Positions 53,697 to 64,000 of a stretch of DNA of 64,000 nucleotides are shown piece after piece; the stretch's first letter is position 1, and every line of letters begins with the position of its first letter. The DNA is from Salinisphaera sp002433465. GTDB lineage: Bacteria; Pseudomonadota; Gammaproteobacteria; Nevskiales; Salinisphaeraceae. The stretch lies in NCBI RefSeq assembly GCF_040361435.1, contig NZ_APNL01000016.1, forward strand, positions 38,142 through 102,141, in the 5' to 3' direction. A program made the position numbers and the translations under genes. Below the pieces are notes generated by a model. That model ran no database searches, was not told the DNA's origin, and saw only the letters and a list, made by a program, of their open reading frames with translations.

Positions 53697-54692
53697 ATGG
53701 AAACACTCGATCTGAACGGCAACGGCGTTGTCGCATCACGTATCGGTCTGGGCACCTGGGCTATCGGTGGCTGGATGTGGGGTGGCACGGATGAAGCCGA
53801 ATCCATCCGGACCATCCAGAGCGCGCCCGACCACGGTATTACCCTCATCGACACGGCGCCGGTCTACGGCTTCGGCCGTTCCGAGGAGATCGTCGGCAAG
53901 GCGGTCAAGCAGGGCGGTTTGCGCGACCAGGTCGTGCTGGCCACCAAATGCGCGCTCGAATGGGATGCCAAGGAGCGGGTCGCGCGCAACGCCACCAAGA
54001 ACCGTATTCTCAAGGAAGCCGACGACTCGCTACGGCGCCTGAACACCGACTATATCGATCTGCTCCAGATCCACTGGCCGGATCCGAACGTCGACATGTA
54101 CGAAACGGCGAGCGCGATGGCCACGTTACGTGAGCAGGGCAAGATTCGCGCGGTGGGGGTATCCAACTTCACGCCCGAGCAGCTCGACGCCTTCAGCGAA
54201 GTGACCACGATCGATGTGGTGCAAAACCCTTATAACCTGTTCGAACGCCAGATCGACGAGGACGTTCTGCCCTGGGCCCGCGAGCACGACACCCGGCTGT
54301 TGGCTTACGGCGCGCTTTGCCGCGGCCTGCTCTCCGGCCGGATGCATGCCGATCGAGAGTTTCCCGGCGACGATCTGCGCAACAACGATCCCAAGTTCCA
54401 GCAGCCGCGCTTCGACCAGTATCTTGCGGCGGTCAACGAACTTGAACAGTTTGCCCAGGATAACTACGGCAAGCATGTACTCGATCTGGCTATTCGCTGG
54501 GTGCTCGATCAGTATCCGAACAGCGTCGCACTGTGGGGCGCACGCACGCCCGAACAGCTCGAGGCGGTCGACAATATCTGGGGCTGGCAGCTGGACGAGG
54601 CGGCTCGCACCCAGATCGAGACGATCGTGGATCGGCATGTGGTCGATCCGGTGGGGCCGGAATTCATGGCGCCGCCGGCACGAGAGACATAA
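53697..54692 (+). CDS. Aldo/keto reductase
   Basis: A 331-residue NADPH-dependent aldo/keto reductase (TIM barrel). LIDTAPVYGFGRSEEIVGKA has the Asp-Tyr pair, VVLATKCALEW has the catalytic Lys, and DLLQIHWPDPN has the His. IRAVGVSNFTPEQL is a family signature. The protein is in the broad AKR family that reduces sugars, aldehydes or ketones; the substrate is unknown. It lies alone between the tRNA cluster and tig. Confidence 0.88.
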   Translation: METLDLNGNGVVASRIGLGTWAIGGWMWGGTDEAESIRTIQSAPDHGITLIDTAPVYGFGRSEEIVGKAVKQGGLRDQVVLATKCALEWDAKERVARNATKNRILKEADDSLRRLNTDYIDLLQIHWPDPNVDMYETASAMATLREQGKIRAVGVSNFTPEQLDAFSEVTTIDVVQNPYNLFERQIDEDVLPWAREHDTRLLAYGALCRGLLSGRMHADREFPGDDLRNNDPKFQQPRFDQYLAAVNELEQFAQDNYGKHVLDLAIRWVLDQYPNSVALWGARTPEQLEAVDNIWGWQLDEAARTQIETIVDRHVVDPVGPEFMAPPARET

Positions 54693-54813
54693 CGGATATT
54701 TGCAGTTTCACGAGCGGGCTGGCCAGCCTTGATATACTCGTGGGTCAACATTCGCAGCAGCGGCCGCAATCCGGCGGCCCTGTACATACCAGACGATTGG
54801 ATAGAGGTAGTTA

Positions 54814-56139
54814 ATGGACGTTTCTGTTGAGAATCCCGGTGGGCTGGCCCGTCGCCTCAAGGTTCAGATCCCGGCCGAGCGGGTCAGCGAAGCGGTGGAC
54901 GCCAAGGTCAAGCGCGTTGGTCAGCACGCCAAGATCCCGGGCTTTCGGCCGGGCAAGGTGCCGCTGAAGGTGCTCTACCAGCGCTACGGAGCCCAGGCGC
55001 GTCAGGAAGCGGCCGGCGAGCTGATCCAGAGCGTCTATCCCGAAGCGATCGAGAAGGCAGAACTCAAGCCGGCCGGCCAGCCGCAGATCGAGCTGGGCGA
55101 AGTCAACGAAGACGGCCCGCTCGAGTTCACGGCCAGCTTCGACGTCTATCCGGAAATCGAGCTCACCGGCCTGGACGGCCTGACCGTCGAAAAGCCGGTG
55201 GTGGAAGTCACCGACGCCGACATCGACAAGACCATCGAACGCATTCGTGAGCAGAACAAGGCCTACGAGGCGGTCGAGCGTGAATCCCAGGACGGCGATC
55301 AGGTCGTAGTGGACTATGTCGGTCGTATCGACGGCGAAGCCTTCGAAGGTGGCACCGGCAACGATATCGAAGTCAATATCGGCGAGCAGCAGTTCCTGCC
55401 GGATCTGGAGCGTGCGCTGGTCGGTCGCAAGGCCGATGAAAACTTCGATGTCGACGTGGCCTTCCCGGAGGACTATGGCGCCAAGGACCTGGCCGGCAAG
55501 ACCGCGACTTTCGATGTCACCGTCAAGGCCGTCAAGGAAGCCAAGCTGCCCGAGATCGACGACGAATTCCTCAAGCAGATGGGCATCGAGGAAGGCGGTA
55601 TTGACGCACTGAAAGACAAAGTGCGCGAATCGCTGGAACAGGAAGCCAAGCACGCGGTGGATACCAGCGTGAAGACGCAGATCATGGACGGCGTGCATGC
55701 GGCCAACCCGATCGAAGTGCCCGAGTCCATGGTGGCTCAGGAAATCGATCGCATGCGCAAGGAAGCACTGCAGCGCATGCCCCGCGAAATGCAGGGTGAC
55801 GAAGAGCAGGCCAAGAAGCTGCTGCCCGACGAAGTGCTGCGCGAAAACGCCGAACGTCGCGTCGCCCTGGGCCTGCTGATCGCCGAGATCATCTCCGAAA
55901 AGGAGCTCGAACTCGACCAGGACCGGGTCAGCCAGAAGATGGACGAAGTCGCTTCGGGGTATGGTGATCAGGCCGAACAGGTCAAGGCCTACTACCAGCA
56001 GAACCCGCAGCTGATGCAGGGCCTGCAGGCCATGGTCATGGAAGAGCAGGTGGTCGATACGCTGCTTGAAGGCGCGACCGTGACCGAGAAAGAGACCGAG
56101 CTCGACGAACTACTCAACGCACAGCGTCAGAACGGTTGA
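54814..56139 (+). CDS. tig: Trigger factor (ribosome-associated chaperone and prolyl isomerase)
   Basis: A 441-residue ribosome-bound chaperone. The N-terminal ribosome domain has the GFRPGKVPLKVL loop (near 46) that docks on L23. A FKBP-like isomerase domain follows near 150-245 (GDQVVVDYVGRIDGEAFEGG), and a long helical C-terminal domain cradles nascent chains. The length is close to E. coli (432). A TATACT box at 54733-54738 may be its -10. It leads the conserved tig-clpP-clpX-lon block. Confidence 0.95.
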   Translation: MDVSVENPGGLARRLKVQIPAERVSEAVDAKVKRVGQHAKIPGFRPGKVPLKVLYQRYGAQARQEAAGELIQSVYPEAIEKAELKPAGQPQIELGEVNEDGPLEFTASFDVYPEIELTGLDGLTVEKPVVEVTDADIDKTIERIREQNKAYEAVERESQDGDQVVVDYVGRIDGEAFEGGTGNDIEVNIGEQQFLPDLERALVGRKADENFDVDVAFPEDYGAKDLAGKTATFDVTVKAVKEAKLPEIDDEFLKQMGIEEGGIDALKDKVRESLEQEAKHAVDTSVKTQIMDGVHAANPIEVPESMVAQEIDRMRKEALQRMPREMQGDEEQAKKLLPDEVLRENAERRVALGLLIAEIISEKELELDQDRVSQKMDEVASGYGDQAEQVKAYYQQNPQLMQGLQAMVMEEQVVDTLLEGATVTEKETELDELLNAQRQNG

Positions 56140-56188
56140 TCGAGGCTGCGCCTCGACGCTGCTGACGCGGCAAGGAAAGCCAAAGTCT

Positions 56189-56842
56189 ATGTCAGAACCT
56201 AACGACAACATGCAGCCCCAGAACCTGGGGCTCATCCCGATGGTCATCGAGCAGACCGCCCGCGGCGAGCGCTCGTTCGACATCTATTCGCGTCTGCTCA
56301 AGGAGCGCGTGATCTTCTGTGTGGGCCCGGTCGACGACCATATGGCCAACCTCATCGTCGCCCAGCTGCTGTTCCTCGAGTCCGACAATCCGGACAAGGA
56401 CATCCAGCTCTACATCAACTCGCCGGGCGGCGTGATTACGGCCGGTATGTCGATCTACGACACGATGCAGTTCATCAAGCCCGATGTCGCCACCATGTGC
56501 CTGGGTCAGGCTGCAAGCATGGGCGCGGTATTGCTGGCGGGCGGCGCCCACGGCAAGCGCCATGCGTTGCCGAACTCGCGAGTGATGATCCATCAGCCGC
56601 TGGGCGGCTTCCAGGGTCAGGCCACGGATATCGAAATCCACGCCCGGGAAATCCTGCATGCGCGTGAACGGCTCAATGAAGTGCTCGCGCATCACACCGG
56701 TCAGCCGCTGGACAAGATCAAGCACGACACCGAGCGCGACTTTTTCATGAGCGCGGAATCGGCAAAGGAATACGGCGTGATCGATGGCGTGTTGAGTTCG
56801 CGGGCAGCACTTTCGAGCGAGACGGCCGATAAGAACAAGTAA
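56189..56842 (+). CDS. clpP: ATP-dependent Clp protease proteolytic subunit
   Basis: A 217-residue serine protease that forms two stacked heptameric rings. The catalytic triad is visible: Ser110 in GQAASMGAVLL, His135 in RVMIHQPLGG and Asp184 in TERDFF. There is a short N-terminal propeptide. It works with ClpX, encoded 97 bases downstream. Confidence 0.97.
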   Translation: MSEPNDNMQPQNLGLIPMVIEQTARGERSFDIYSRLLKERVIFCVGPVDDHMANLIVAQLLFLESDNPDKDIQLYINSPGGVITAGMSIYDTMQFIKPDVATMCLGQAASMGAVLLAGGAHGKRHALPNSRVMIHQPLGGFQGQATDIEIHAREILHARERLNEVLAHHTGQPLDKIKHDTERDFFMSAESAKEYGVIDGVLSSRAALSSETADKNK

Positions 56843-56892
56843 GCGCTTTGTTCGCCCACGGCAGCAAAGCCGTGACAAGCGTTTATCCGGTA

Positions 56893-56913
56893 TGCCATAC
56901 AGGGTGTATGGCA
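56893..56913 (+). other. Hairpin in the clpP-clpX gap
   Basis: TGCCATAC (56893-56900) pairs with GTATGGCA (56906-56913) around AGGGT, an 8-bp stem with a 5-base loop. No T-run follows. It may tune the clpP:clpX ratio or stabilise RNA ends (inference). Confidence 0.5.
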
Positions 56914-56939
56914 GGCCCAGACTGAAGAGGTCCTAGAAC

Positions 56940-58217
56940 ATGGCGGAAGACTCCAACAGCAACGGCGGTTCGAATTCCAACTCCGGCCGCACCCTCTATT
57001 GCTCGTTCTGTGGCAAGAGCGAGCACGAGGTTCGCAAGCTGATCGCTGGTCCGTCGGTATTCATCTGCGACGAGTGCGTGGATCTGTGCAACGACATCAT
57101 GCGCGAGGAACTGGCGAGCAAGCCGTCCAAGAAAGGTCTGCCGAGCCCGCAGGAAATCAAGCATGTGCTCGACGATTACGTCATTGGTCAGGAGTCGGCC
57201 AAGAAGATTCTCGCCGTGGCCGTGTACAACCACTACAAGCGCCTCAATGCCGAAACCGGCGAAGGCGAAGTGGAACTGCAGAAGTCCAATATTCTCATGA
57301 TCGGGCCGACCGGCTGCGGCAAGACGCTGTTGGCCGAGACTCTGGCCCGGCTGCTGGATGTGCCGTTCGCGATCGCGGATGCGACCACGCTCACCGAAGC
57401 CGGCTATGTCGGCGAGGACGTGGAAAACATCATCCAGAAGCTGCTGCAGAAGTGCGATTACGACGTGGAAAAAGCCCAGCGAGGCATCGTCTATATCGAC
57501 GAAATCGACAAGATCTCGCGCAAGTCGGAAAACCCGTCGATTACCCGTGACGTGTCGGGCGAGGGTGTCCAGCAGGCGCTGCTCAAGCTCATCGAGGGTA
57601 CGACCGCATCGGTGCCGCCGCAGGGCGGGCGCAAGCATCCGCAGCAGGAGTTCCTGCAGGTGGATACGGGCGGCATCCTGTTCATCGTGGGCGGCGCGTT
57701 CGCCGGTCTGGACAAGACCATCCAGACCCGCAAGGGCCGTTCCGGCATCGGCTTCTCGGCCGAGGTCAAGGGTCAGGACGACCAGCGCTCGCTCGGCGAC
57801 ATGCTGGCGACGGTGGAGCCCGAGGATCTGGTCAAGTACGGGCTCATCCCGGAGTTCGTCGGCCGTCTGCCGGTGATCGCCACGCTCGAGGAACTCGACG
57901 AAACCGCGCTCATCTCGATTCTGCGCGAGCCCAAGAACGCGCTCACCAAGCAGTATGCCAAGCTCTTCGAAATGGAAGACTGCGAGCTGGAACTGCGCGA
58001 TGATGCCCTGCGGGCGATCGCCCATCGTGCGATGGAACGCAAGACCGGCGCCCGTGGCCTGCGCACGATTCTCGAATCGATCCTGCTCGACGTCATGTAC
58101 GAGCTGCCGGCCATGGAGAACGTCTCCAAGGTCGTGGTCGACGAGGCGGTGGTCAAGGGCGATGCCCAGCCGTATATCGTCTATGAAAACGCGGATGCGA
58201 CCCGGGCGGGCGCCTGA
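56940..58217 (+). CDS. clpX: ATP-dependent Clp protease ATP-binding subunit
   Basis: A 425-residue AAA+ unfoldase. The N-terminal zinc domain has LYCSFCGKSEHEVRKL and FICDECVDLC (four Cys). Walker A is IGPTGCGKTLL, Walker B is IVYIDEIDKI, and the GRSGIGFSAEV segment is the IGF loop that docks on ClpP. It unfolds tagged substrates such as ssrA-marked proteins and feeds ClpP. Confidence 0.97.
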   Translation: MAEDSNSNGGSNSNSGRTLYCSFCGKSEHEVRKLIAGPSVFICDECVDLCNDIMREELASKPSKKGLPSPQEIKHVLDDYVIGQESAKKILAVAVYNHYKRLNAETGEGEVELQKSNILMIGPTGCGKTLLAETLARLLDVPFAIADATTLTEAGYVGEDVENIIQKLLQKCDYDVEKAQRGIVYIDEIDKISRKSENPSITRDVSGEGVQQALLKLIEGTTASVPPQGGRKHPQQEFLQVDTGGILFIVGGAFAGLDKTIQTRKGRSGIGFSAEVKGQDDQRSLGDMLATVEPEDLVKYGLIPEFVGRLPVIATLEELDETALISILREPKNALTKQYAKLFEMEDCELELRDDALRAIAHRAMERKTGARGLRTILESILLDVMYELPAMENVSKVVVDEAVVKGDAQPYIVYENADATRAGA

Positions 58218-58279
58218 AGCGGCAGGGACGGCGTGCAAGGCGCCGTCCCGCGCAATGCGGCTGTCCGCCCACGCGCTGA

Positions 58280-58306
58280 TTGAAAACGGCGCAGCCAGCC
58301 GCATTC
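58280..58306 (+). promoter_or_regulatory. Candidate heat-shock (sigma-32) promoter of lon
   Basis: TTGAAA at 58280-58285 and CCGCATTC at 58299-58306 are 13 bp apart, similar to the sigma-32 pattern CTTGAAA-N13-17-CCCCATnT. It lies 60 bases upstream of lon, a classical heat-shock gene. The -10 match is imperfect. Confidence 0.4.
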
Positions 58307-58326
58307 TAGATAGTTAAATACACAGT

Positions 58327-58352
58327 GGCCGGCACCATGCCGGCCGCTTTTT
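58327..58352 (+). terminator. Terminator between clpX and lon
   Basis: GGCCGGCA pairs with TGCCGGCC around CCA, then GC and five T residues. It probably ends the clpX transcript; because it lies between the candidate lon promoter and lon, it could also attenuate lon. Confidence 0.75.
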
Positions 58353-58365
58353 AAGCGAGGGTCCA

Positions 58366-60753
<2,388 letters not shown>

Positions 60754-60794
60754 TGGTCTCGTGACAGCATCCCGTGATCAGGGCTAAGCCTTTG

Positions 60795-60824
60795 TTGACG
60801 GTACAAACAGCCGCTTGGTATAAA
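60795..60824 (+). promoter_or_regulatory. Sigma-70 promoter of hupB, overlapped by a hairpin
   Basis: TTGACG (60795-60800) and TATAAA (60819-60824) are 18 bp apart. An inverted repeat AGCCGCTT/AAGCGGCT (60809-60831) covers the -10 box. That hairpin could be the end of the lon transcript or an operator. Confidence 0.7.
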
Positions 60825-60971
60825 AGCGGCTTATTGCTCGCGGTCCGGCGTTGAAAACGCCGCCGTGAGTACGCAAGGTTGGCGACGCGTTCGCGATCGG
60901 GCGTATGCCAAGGTGCCGACTCGGTCGGCACTACATAGAATTTTCGTTTCATTCCTCAGGGGATACTTGCT

Positions 60972-61244
60972 ATGAACAAAACCGAACTAGTCGACGCGGT
61001 CGCCGATGACGCTGATCTGTCCAAGGCCGACGCCTCGCGTGCCGTGGACGCCATGATCGACGCCGTGACCGACGCCCTGAAAAAAGGCGATAAGGTGTCG
61101 CTGGTCGGCTTTGGTGTGTTCTCTGTGCGCGAGCGCGCCGCTCGTCAGGGCCGCAACCCCAAGACCGGTCAGTCGATCACGATCCCGGCCGGCAAAACGC
61201 CCGGCTTTAAGGCTGGTAAAGCGTTGAAAGACGCTGTAAACTAG
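60972..61244 (+). CDS. hupB: DNA-binding protein HU-beta
   Basis: A 90-residue histone-like protein that bends DNA as a dimer. MNKTELVDAVADDADLSKAD starts the helical body, and KVSLVGFGVFSVRERAARQG leads to the DNA-binding arm GRNPKTGQSI. The length matches HU (90 in E. coli). It follows lon as in enterics, with its own promoter. Confidence 0.97.
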   Translation: MNKTELVDAVADDADLSKADASRAVDAMIDAVTDALKKGDKVSLVGFGVFSVRERAARQGRNPKTGQSITIPAGKTPGFKAGKALKDAVN

Positions 61245-61287
61245 CGCCCCTTCGCTGGGTGAACGGTTACACCGAACACGCCGGAGA

Positions 61288-61363
61288 GGGTGCTTAGCTC
61301 AGTTGGTAGAGCGTCGCCTTTACACGGCGAATGTCGGCGGTTCGAATCCGTCAGCACCCACCA
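61288..61363 (+). tRNA. tRNA-Val (anticodon TAC)
   Basis: A 76-nt cloverleaf with acceptor GGGTGCT/AGCACCC, the arm TCGCCTTTACACGGCGA with TAC, and T-loop TTCGAAT. ACCA is encoded. It is 43 bases after hupB and may be co-transcribed. Confidence 0.97.
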
Positions 61364-61375
61364 CGATAAAGTTTC

Positions 61376-61452
61376 GGAGCGGTAGTTCAGCTGGTTAGAA
61401 TGCCGGCCTGTCACGCCGGAGGTCGCGGGTTCGAGTCCCGTCCGCTCCGCCA
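61376..61452 (+). tRNA. tRNA-Asp (anticodon GTC), copy 1
   Basis: A 77-nt cloverleaf with acceptor GGAGCGG/CCGCTCC, the arm GCCGGCCTGTCACGCCGG with GTC, and T-loop TTCGAGT. GCCA is encoded. A second copy lies 212 bases downstream. Confidence 0.97.
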
Positions 61453-61488
61453 ATCCGTGTCGACGTACGCGTCGGCCAGGACACTAAA

Positions 61489-61516
61489 AGACCCTCTCGT
61501 TTCGAGGGTCTTTTTT
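61489..61516 (+). terminator. Terminator after tRNA-Asp copy 1
   Basis: GACCCTC pairs with GAGGGTC, followed by six T residues, about 38 bases after the tRNA. Confidence 0.85.
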
Positions 61517-61587
61517 GTTCTTTGTTGTATGAGTGCTGGGGCAGGTTTGGCGGTGCATCGCATCGGTAGCCGGCCAGCCATAGGTCA

Positions 61588-61664
61588 GGAGCGGTAGTTC
61601 AGCTGGTTAGAATGCCGGCCTGTCACGCCGGAGGTCGCGGGTTCGAGTCCCGTCCGCTCCGCCA
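61588..61664 (+). tRNA. tRNA-Asp (anticodon GTC), copy 2
   Basis: The same 77-nt sequence as the copy at 61376. The downstream spacer (GTCGACGT-type) and terminator resemble those of copy 1, so the whole unit seems duplicated. Confidence 0.97.
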
Positions 61665-61700
61665 GTCTTTGTCGACGTGCGCGTTGGCCTGGACAGAATG

Positions 61701-61727
61701 AAGGCCCTCTCCGGAGGGCCTTTTTTT
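61701..61727 (+). terminator. Terminator after tRNA-Asp copy 2
   Basis: AAGGCCCTC pairs with GAGGGCCTT around TCCG, followed by a run of T residues. Confidence 0.9.
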
Positions 61728-61884
61728 ATGCGTGTCGTTCTTGGCCAGCGATTCGCGGCCGATGTTGCAGGTCGGGCCTCCCATGGGCGTCGCGTATGCG
61801 GCACAATGGCGGCTTCGCATAAAGCGCGCACAGGGCAGGGCTTGGTGCTGCGTTTGAAATATTCCATCCGCCGGAGCGCGATCA

Positions 61885-63765
61885 ATGCTGCAGAGAATCC
61901 GCGACAACGCCAGCGGCCCCTTGGCCTATGTCGTCGTTGCCGTCATCACGCTGGTTTTCGGTGTGTGGGGGATCGGTTCATACTTCACCCCTTCGGCGGA
62001 TCCCGTCGTTGCCAATGTGGGCGGTACGGATATCACCCGTAATCAGCTGGAGAACGCGTATCAGCAGCGTTACCAGCGGCTGCGCCAGATGATGGGCGAC
62101 AACTTCGATCCCAGCATTCTCGACCCGCAGCGGCTGCGCCAGACGGTGCTGGACGGTCTGATCAACCGCGAGGTGATGGACCAGTACGCCCAGCAGGCGG
62201 GCTATCGCGTCACCGATCGGGCGTTGCTCGGCGCGATCCGCGGCAATCCGCAGTTCCAGCAGAACGGCGAGTTTTCCAACCAGCGCTATCGCGCGCTGTT
62301 GGCCCAGGCAGGCATTGCGCCCGCCCAGTATGAAGCCAGCCTGCGCCAGGACCTGGTCAGCCAGCAGCTGCGCGGCGAAATCACGCAGAGCGCGTTCGCG
62401 GCGCCTGCCGAAGTAGACCAGTCTTATCGACTGGCCAACCAGCAGCGGCAGTTGCGCTATCTGGCGTTCGATCCCGCGAGTTATCGCGACAGCATCGACG
62501 TGGACGATGCCCAGATTCAGAGTTATTACGACGAACATCCGGACGCCTTCAAACGCCCGGAGCGGGTCAAGCTGCGCTACGTGTCGCTTGATCGCAGTAA
62601 TGCCACCGCCGACGCCGGGGAGCCGGACGAACAGACGCTGCGTACCCTGTTCGAAGACAACAAGCAGCAGTTCGGCCAGCCCGAGCGCCGCAGCGGCGGT
62701 TTTGTACGGGTGCCCATCGGCGACGACGCCGACGCAGCACGCGATAAGATTCAGGCGCTGGCGAGCGGGTCCGACGATCTTGAAACCCGTGCCGATGCCG
62801 GTGAGGACAGCGATTATGAAGCCATCGACAACGCCGCCCGCGCTGATTTGCCGCAGGCCGTAGCCGAGGCGCTGTTCGACTTGGAGCCCGGTCAGACGTC
62901 CACGCCGGTCAAGGGTGCGCAGGCTTGGTATCTCGTGCATCTGGCGAACGTTACGGCGGCCAGCGAGCCGGCTTTCGACGATCCCGAAGTCCAGTCTCGG
63001 CTCAAGGCGATGGCGAGCACGCAGCAGGCGCAGCAGGCGTTCGCTGACAAGCGTAGCCGGCTTGAATCGCTTGCCTATGAAGCGCCCAACGATCTCGATA
63101 CGCTGGCCAACGAGCTGGGCCTGGAGATTCAGACGACCGAATGGATCACACGCGATGAAGGGCCGGGTATCGGCCAGTACGACGCGGTTCGCAAGGCGGC
63201 GTTCACCGACGCGGTGCTCAAGGACAAGCTCAACAGCACGCCTATTCAGCTCGGTGCCGAGCGTCAGGTGGTGGTACGTGTAGCCGAACATGAAGCGGCC
63301 AAGCGTCGGCCGCTGGATGAAGTCAAGAATGATATTCGTGATCGCGTGATTGCCCGGCAGGCGAGCCAGAAGGCCCAGGACGCCGCCAACGCAGCTCTGG
63401 ACAAGGTGAAGTCGGGTACGGCGCTGTCTGCGCTGGCACAGGAAAGCGGTGCCACATTCGAGCAGAAGGGCTTCGTACAGCGTTCGAACCGCGATATCGA
63501 CCCGCGCATTCTGGAGGCGGCCTTCAACATCCCGCAGCCCAGCGAAGACAGCCCCGGCTACCGGGTGACCGCGACCCGTGACGGTCGCGTCGCGCTGGTG
63601 GCGGTGGATGCTGTAAGGGAGGCGCCCGCGAACGAGGCGGGTACCCCGCGCGAACGCTTTGCCAGTCAGCAGCGCGAGTACATCGCCGGTCTCGAATACG
63701 CGGTGCTGGGCCAGTACCTGCGCGCGCAGACCGATATCGAGGTGAACGAGGATCGTATCAACTGA
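61885..63765 (+). CDS. ppiD: Periplasmic folding chaperone PpiD
   Basis: A 626-residue membrane-anchored chaperone of the SurA/PpiD family. MLQRIRDNASGPLAYVVVAV starts with one membrane helix (about 13-33). A SurA-like helical domain follows (VDQSYRLANQQRQLRYL), then a parvulin-like domain in the middle (about 220-360) that looks degenerate, and a C-terminal helical part. It sits at the inner membrane facing the periplasm, near the Sec translocon, and helps exported proteins fold. Its length matches E. coli PpiD (623), and it lies after hupB as in enterics. Confidence 0.93.
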   Translation: MLQRIRDNASGPLAYVVVAVITLVFGVWGIGSYFTPSADPVVANVGGTDITRNQLENAYQQRYQRLRQMMGDNFDPSILDPQRLRQTVLDGLINREVMDQYAQQAGYRVTDRALLGAIRGNPQFQQNGEFSNQRYRALLAQAGIAPAQYEASLRQDLVSQQLRGEITQSAFAAPAEVDQSYRLANQQRQLRYLAFDPASYRDSIDVDDAQIQSYYDEHPDAFKRPERVKLRYVSLDRSNATADAGEPDEQTLRTLFEDNKQQFGQPERRSGGFVRVPIGDDADAARDKIQALASGSDDLETRADAGEDSDYEAIDNAARADLPQAVAEALFDLEPGQTSTPVKGAQAWYLVHLANVTAASEPAFDDPEVQSRLKAMASTQQAQQAFADKRSRLESLAYEAPNDLDTLANELGLEIQTTEWITRDEGPGIGQYDAVRKAAFTDAVLKDKLNSTPIQLGAERQVVVRVAEHEAAKRRPLDEVKNDIRDRVIARQASQKAQDAANAALDKVKSGTALSALAQESGATFEQKGFVQRSNRDIDPRILEAAFNIPQPSEDSPGYRVTATRDGRVALVAVDAVREAPANEAGTPRERFASQQREYIAGLEYAVLGQYLRAQTDIEVNEDRIN

Positions 63766-63813
63766 TCCGAGTCGCCTGATCGCTGTGCTAGTTTGAGGCG
63801 GCGAATGCGACAA

Positions 63814-63846
63814 GGCCGCAGCGTATCCAGCGCTGCGGTCTTTTTT
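63814..63846 (+). terminator. Terminator after ppiD
   Basis: GGCCGCAGCG pairs with CGCTGCGGTC (one G-T pair) around a 7-base loop, followed by six T residues, about 50 bases after ppiD. The rest of the window (63847-64000) shows no gene. Confidence 0.88.
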
Positions 63847-64000
63847 ATGTCCGGGTTTCAGCGCGCGTGGTTGGCAGGGTCTGCGTTGGCACGCGCTGGC
63901 GAAAGGCCGACGGCGATATGGCGCCTGGATGGGGAATCGTGGCCGTGCCAGGCGGCCCGTCTTGCACGACGGGCAAAAAAAAGGTTCATCGCACATTACC

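Noticed and set aside
61978..63996. 672-codon open frame on the minus strand
   Set aside because: Antisense to ppiD, with no recognisable motif.

Overview
The window is a 64 kb piece of a GC-rich gammaproteobacterial chromosome. It carries a Gram-negative lipopolysaccharide (LPS) core locus with hldD, hldE, waaA, kdkA and lpxL. It also carries the block tig-clpP-clpX-lon-hupB-tRNAs-ppiD, the order nrdR-ribD-ribE-ribBA-ribH-nusB-thiL, and CCA-encoding tRNA genes, all typical of Gammaproteobacteria. A halophilic lineage such as Salinisphaera fits the gene mix, but this is an impression and not a demonstrated assignment. No rRNA, phage, insertion sequence or CRISPR array was found.

Region 1 (1-16.4 kb) is a surface-glycan locus. 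It holds a methyltransferase, seven glycosyltransferases, two sulfotransferases, a glutamine-dependent asparagine-synthetase-type amidotransferase, two protein-kinase-fold sugar kinases (YrbL-like and WaaP-like) and hldD. The first ~3.3 kb looks visibly less GC-rich than the rest and may be transferred DNA. Three of the glycosyltransferases (1979, 6038 and 9366) share an N-terminal VGGVE-type signature and a C-terminal YDP block, so they look like paralogues. Region 2 (16.4-24 kb) has ilvE, then the inner-core and lipid A genes kdkA, lpxL, hldE and waaA, then a secreted CotH-type lipoprotein.

Region 3 (24-31 kb) holds proline use: the Na+/proline symporter putP and a short bifunctional putA, tail to tail. 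It also has tRNA-Ala and tRNA-Glu, a WbpE-type sugar aminotransferase and tRNA-Val(CAC). Region 4 (31-43 kb) has ugd, an FmdB zinc-ribbon protein and aspS, whose key residues resemble non-discriminating AspRS. It continues with a large beta-helix surface protein that contains an internal lipoprotein-like start, an overlapping DUF6502/DUF5666 pair, nadA and glyA. Region 5 (43-52 kb) is the riboflavin/nusB/thiL operon, followed by an ankyrin/TPR protein, cysS and folD.

Region 6 (52.2-53.5 kb) is a tRNA cluster (Pro, Arg, His, Lys) and is the most unusual stretch. The 5' half of tRNA-Pro is duplicated upstream and ends in a perfect 18-bp palindrome. The 3' end of tRNA-Arg plus a long hairpin is duplicated exactly 180 bp downstream, and each copy carries an inverted copy of the tRNA T-arm. 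Region 7 (53.7-64 kb) has an aldo/keto reductase and the protein quality-control block (trigger factor, ClpP, ClpX, Lon, HU), then tRNA-Val and two tRNA-Asp genes in tandem units, and PpiD.

Together the genes describe envelope building (a probably sulfated and phosphorylated LPS or surface glycan), central vitamin and C1 metabolism, and proteostasis. All functions are read from motifs and context; no database search was run.
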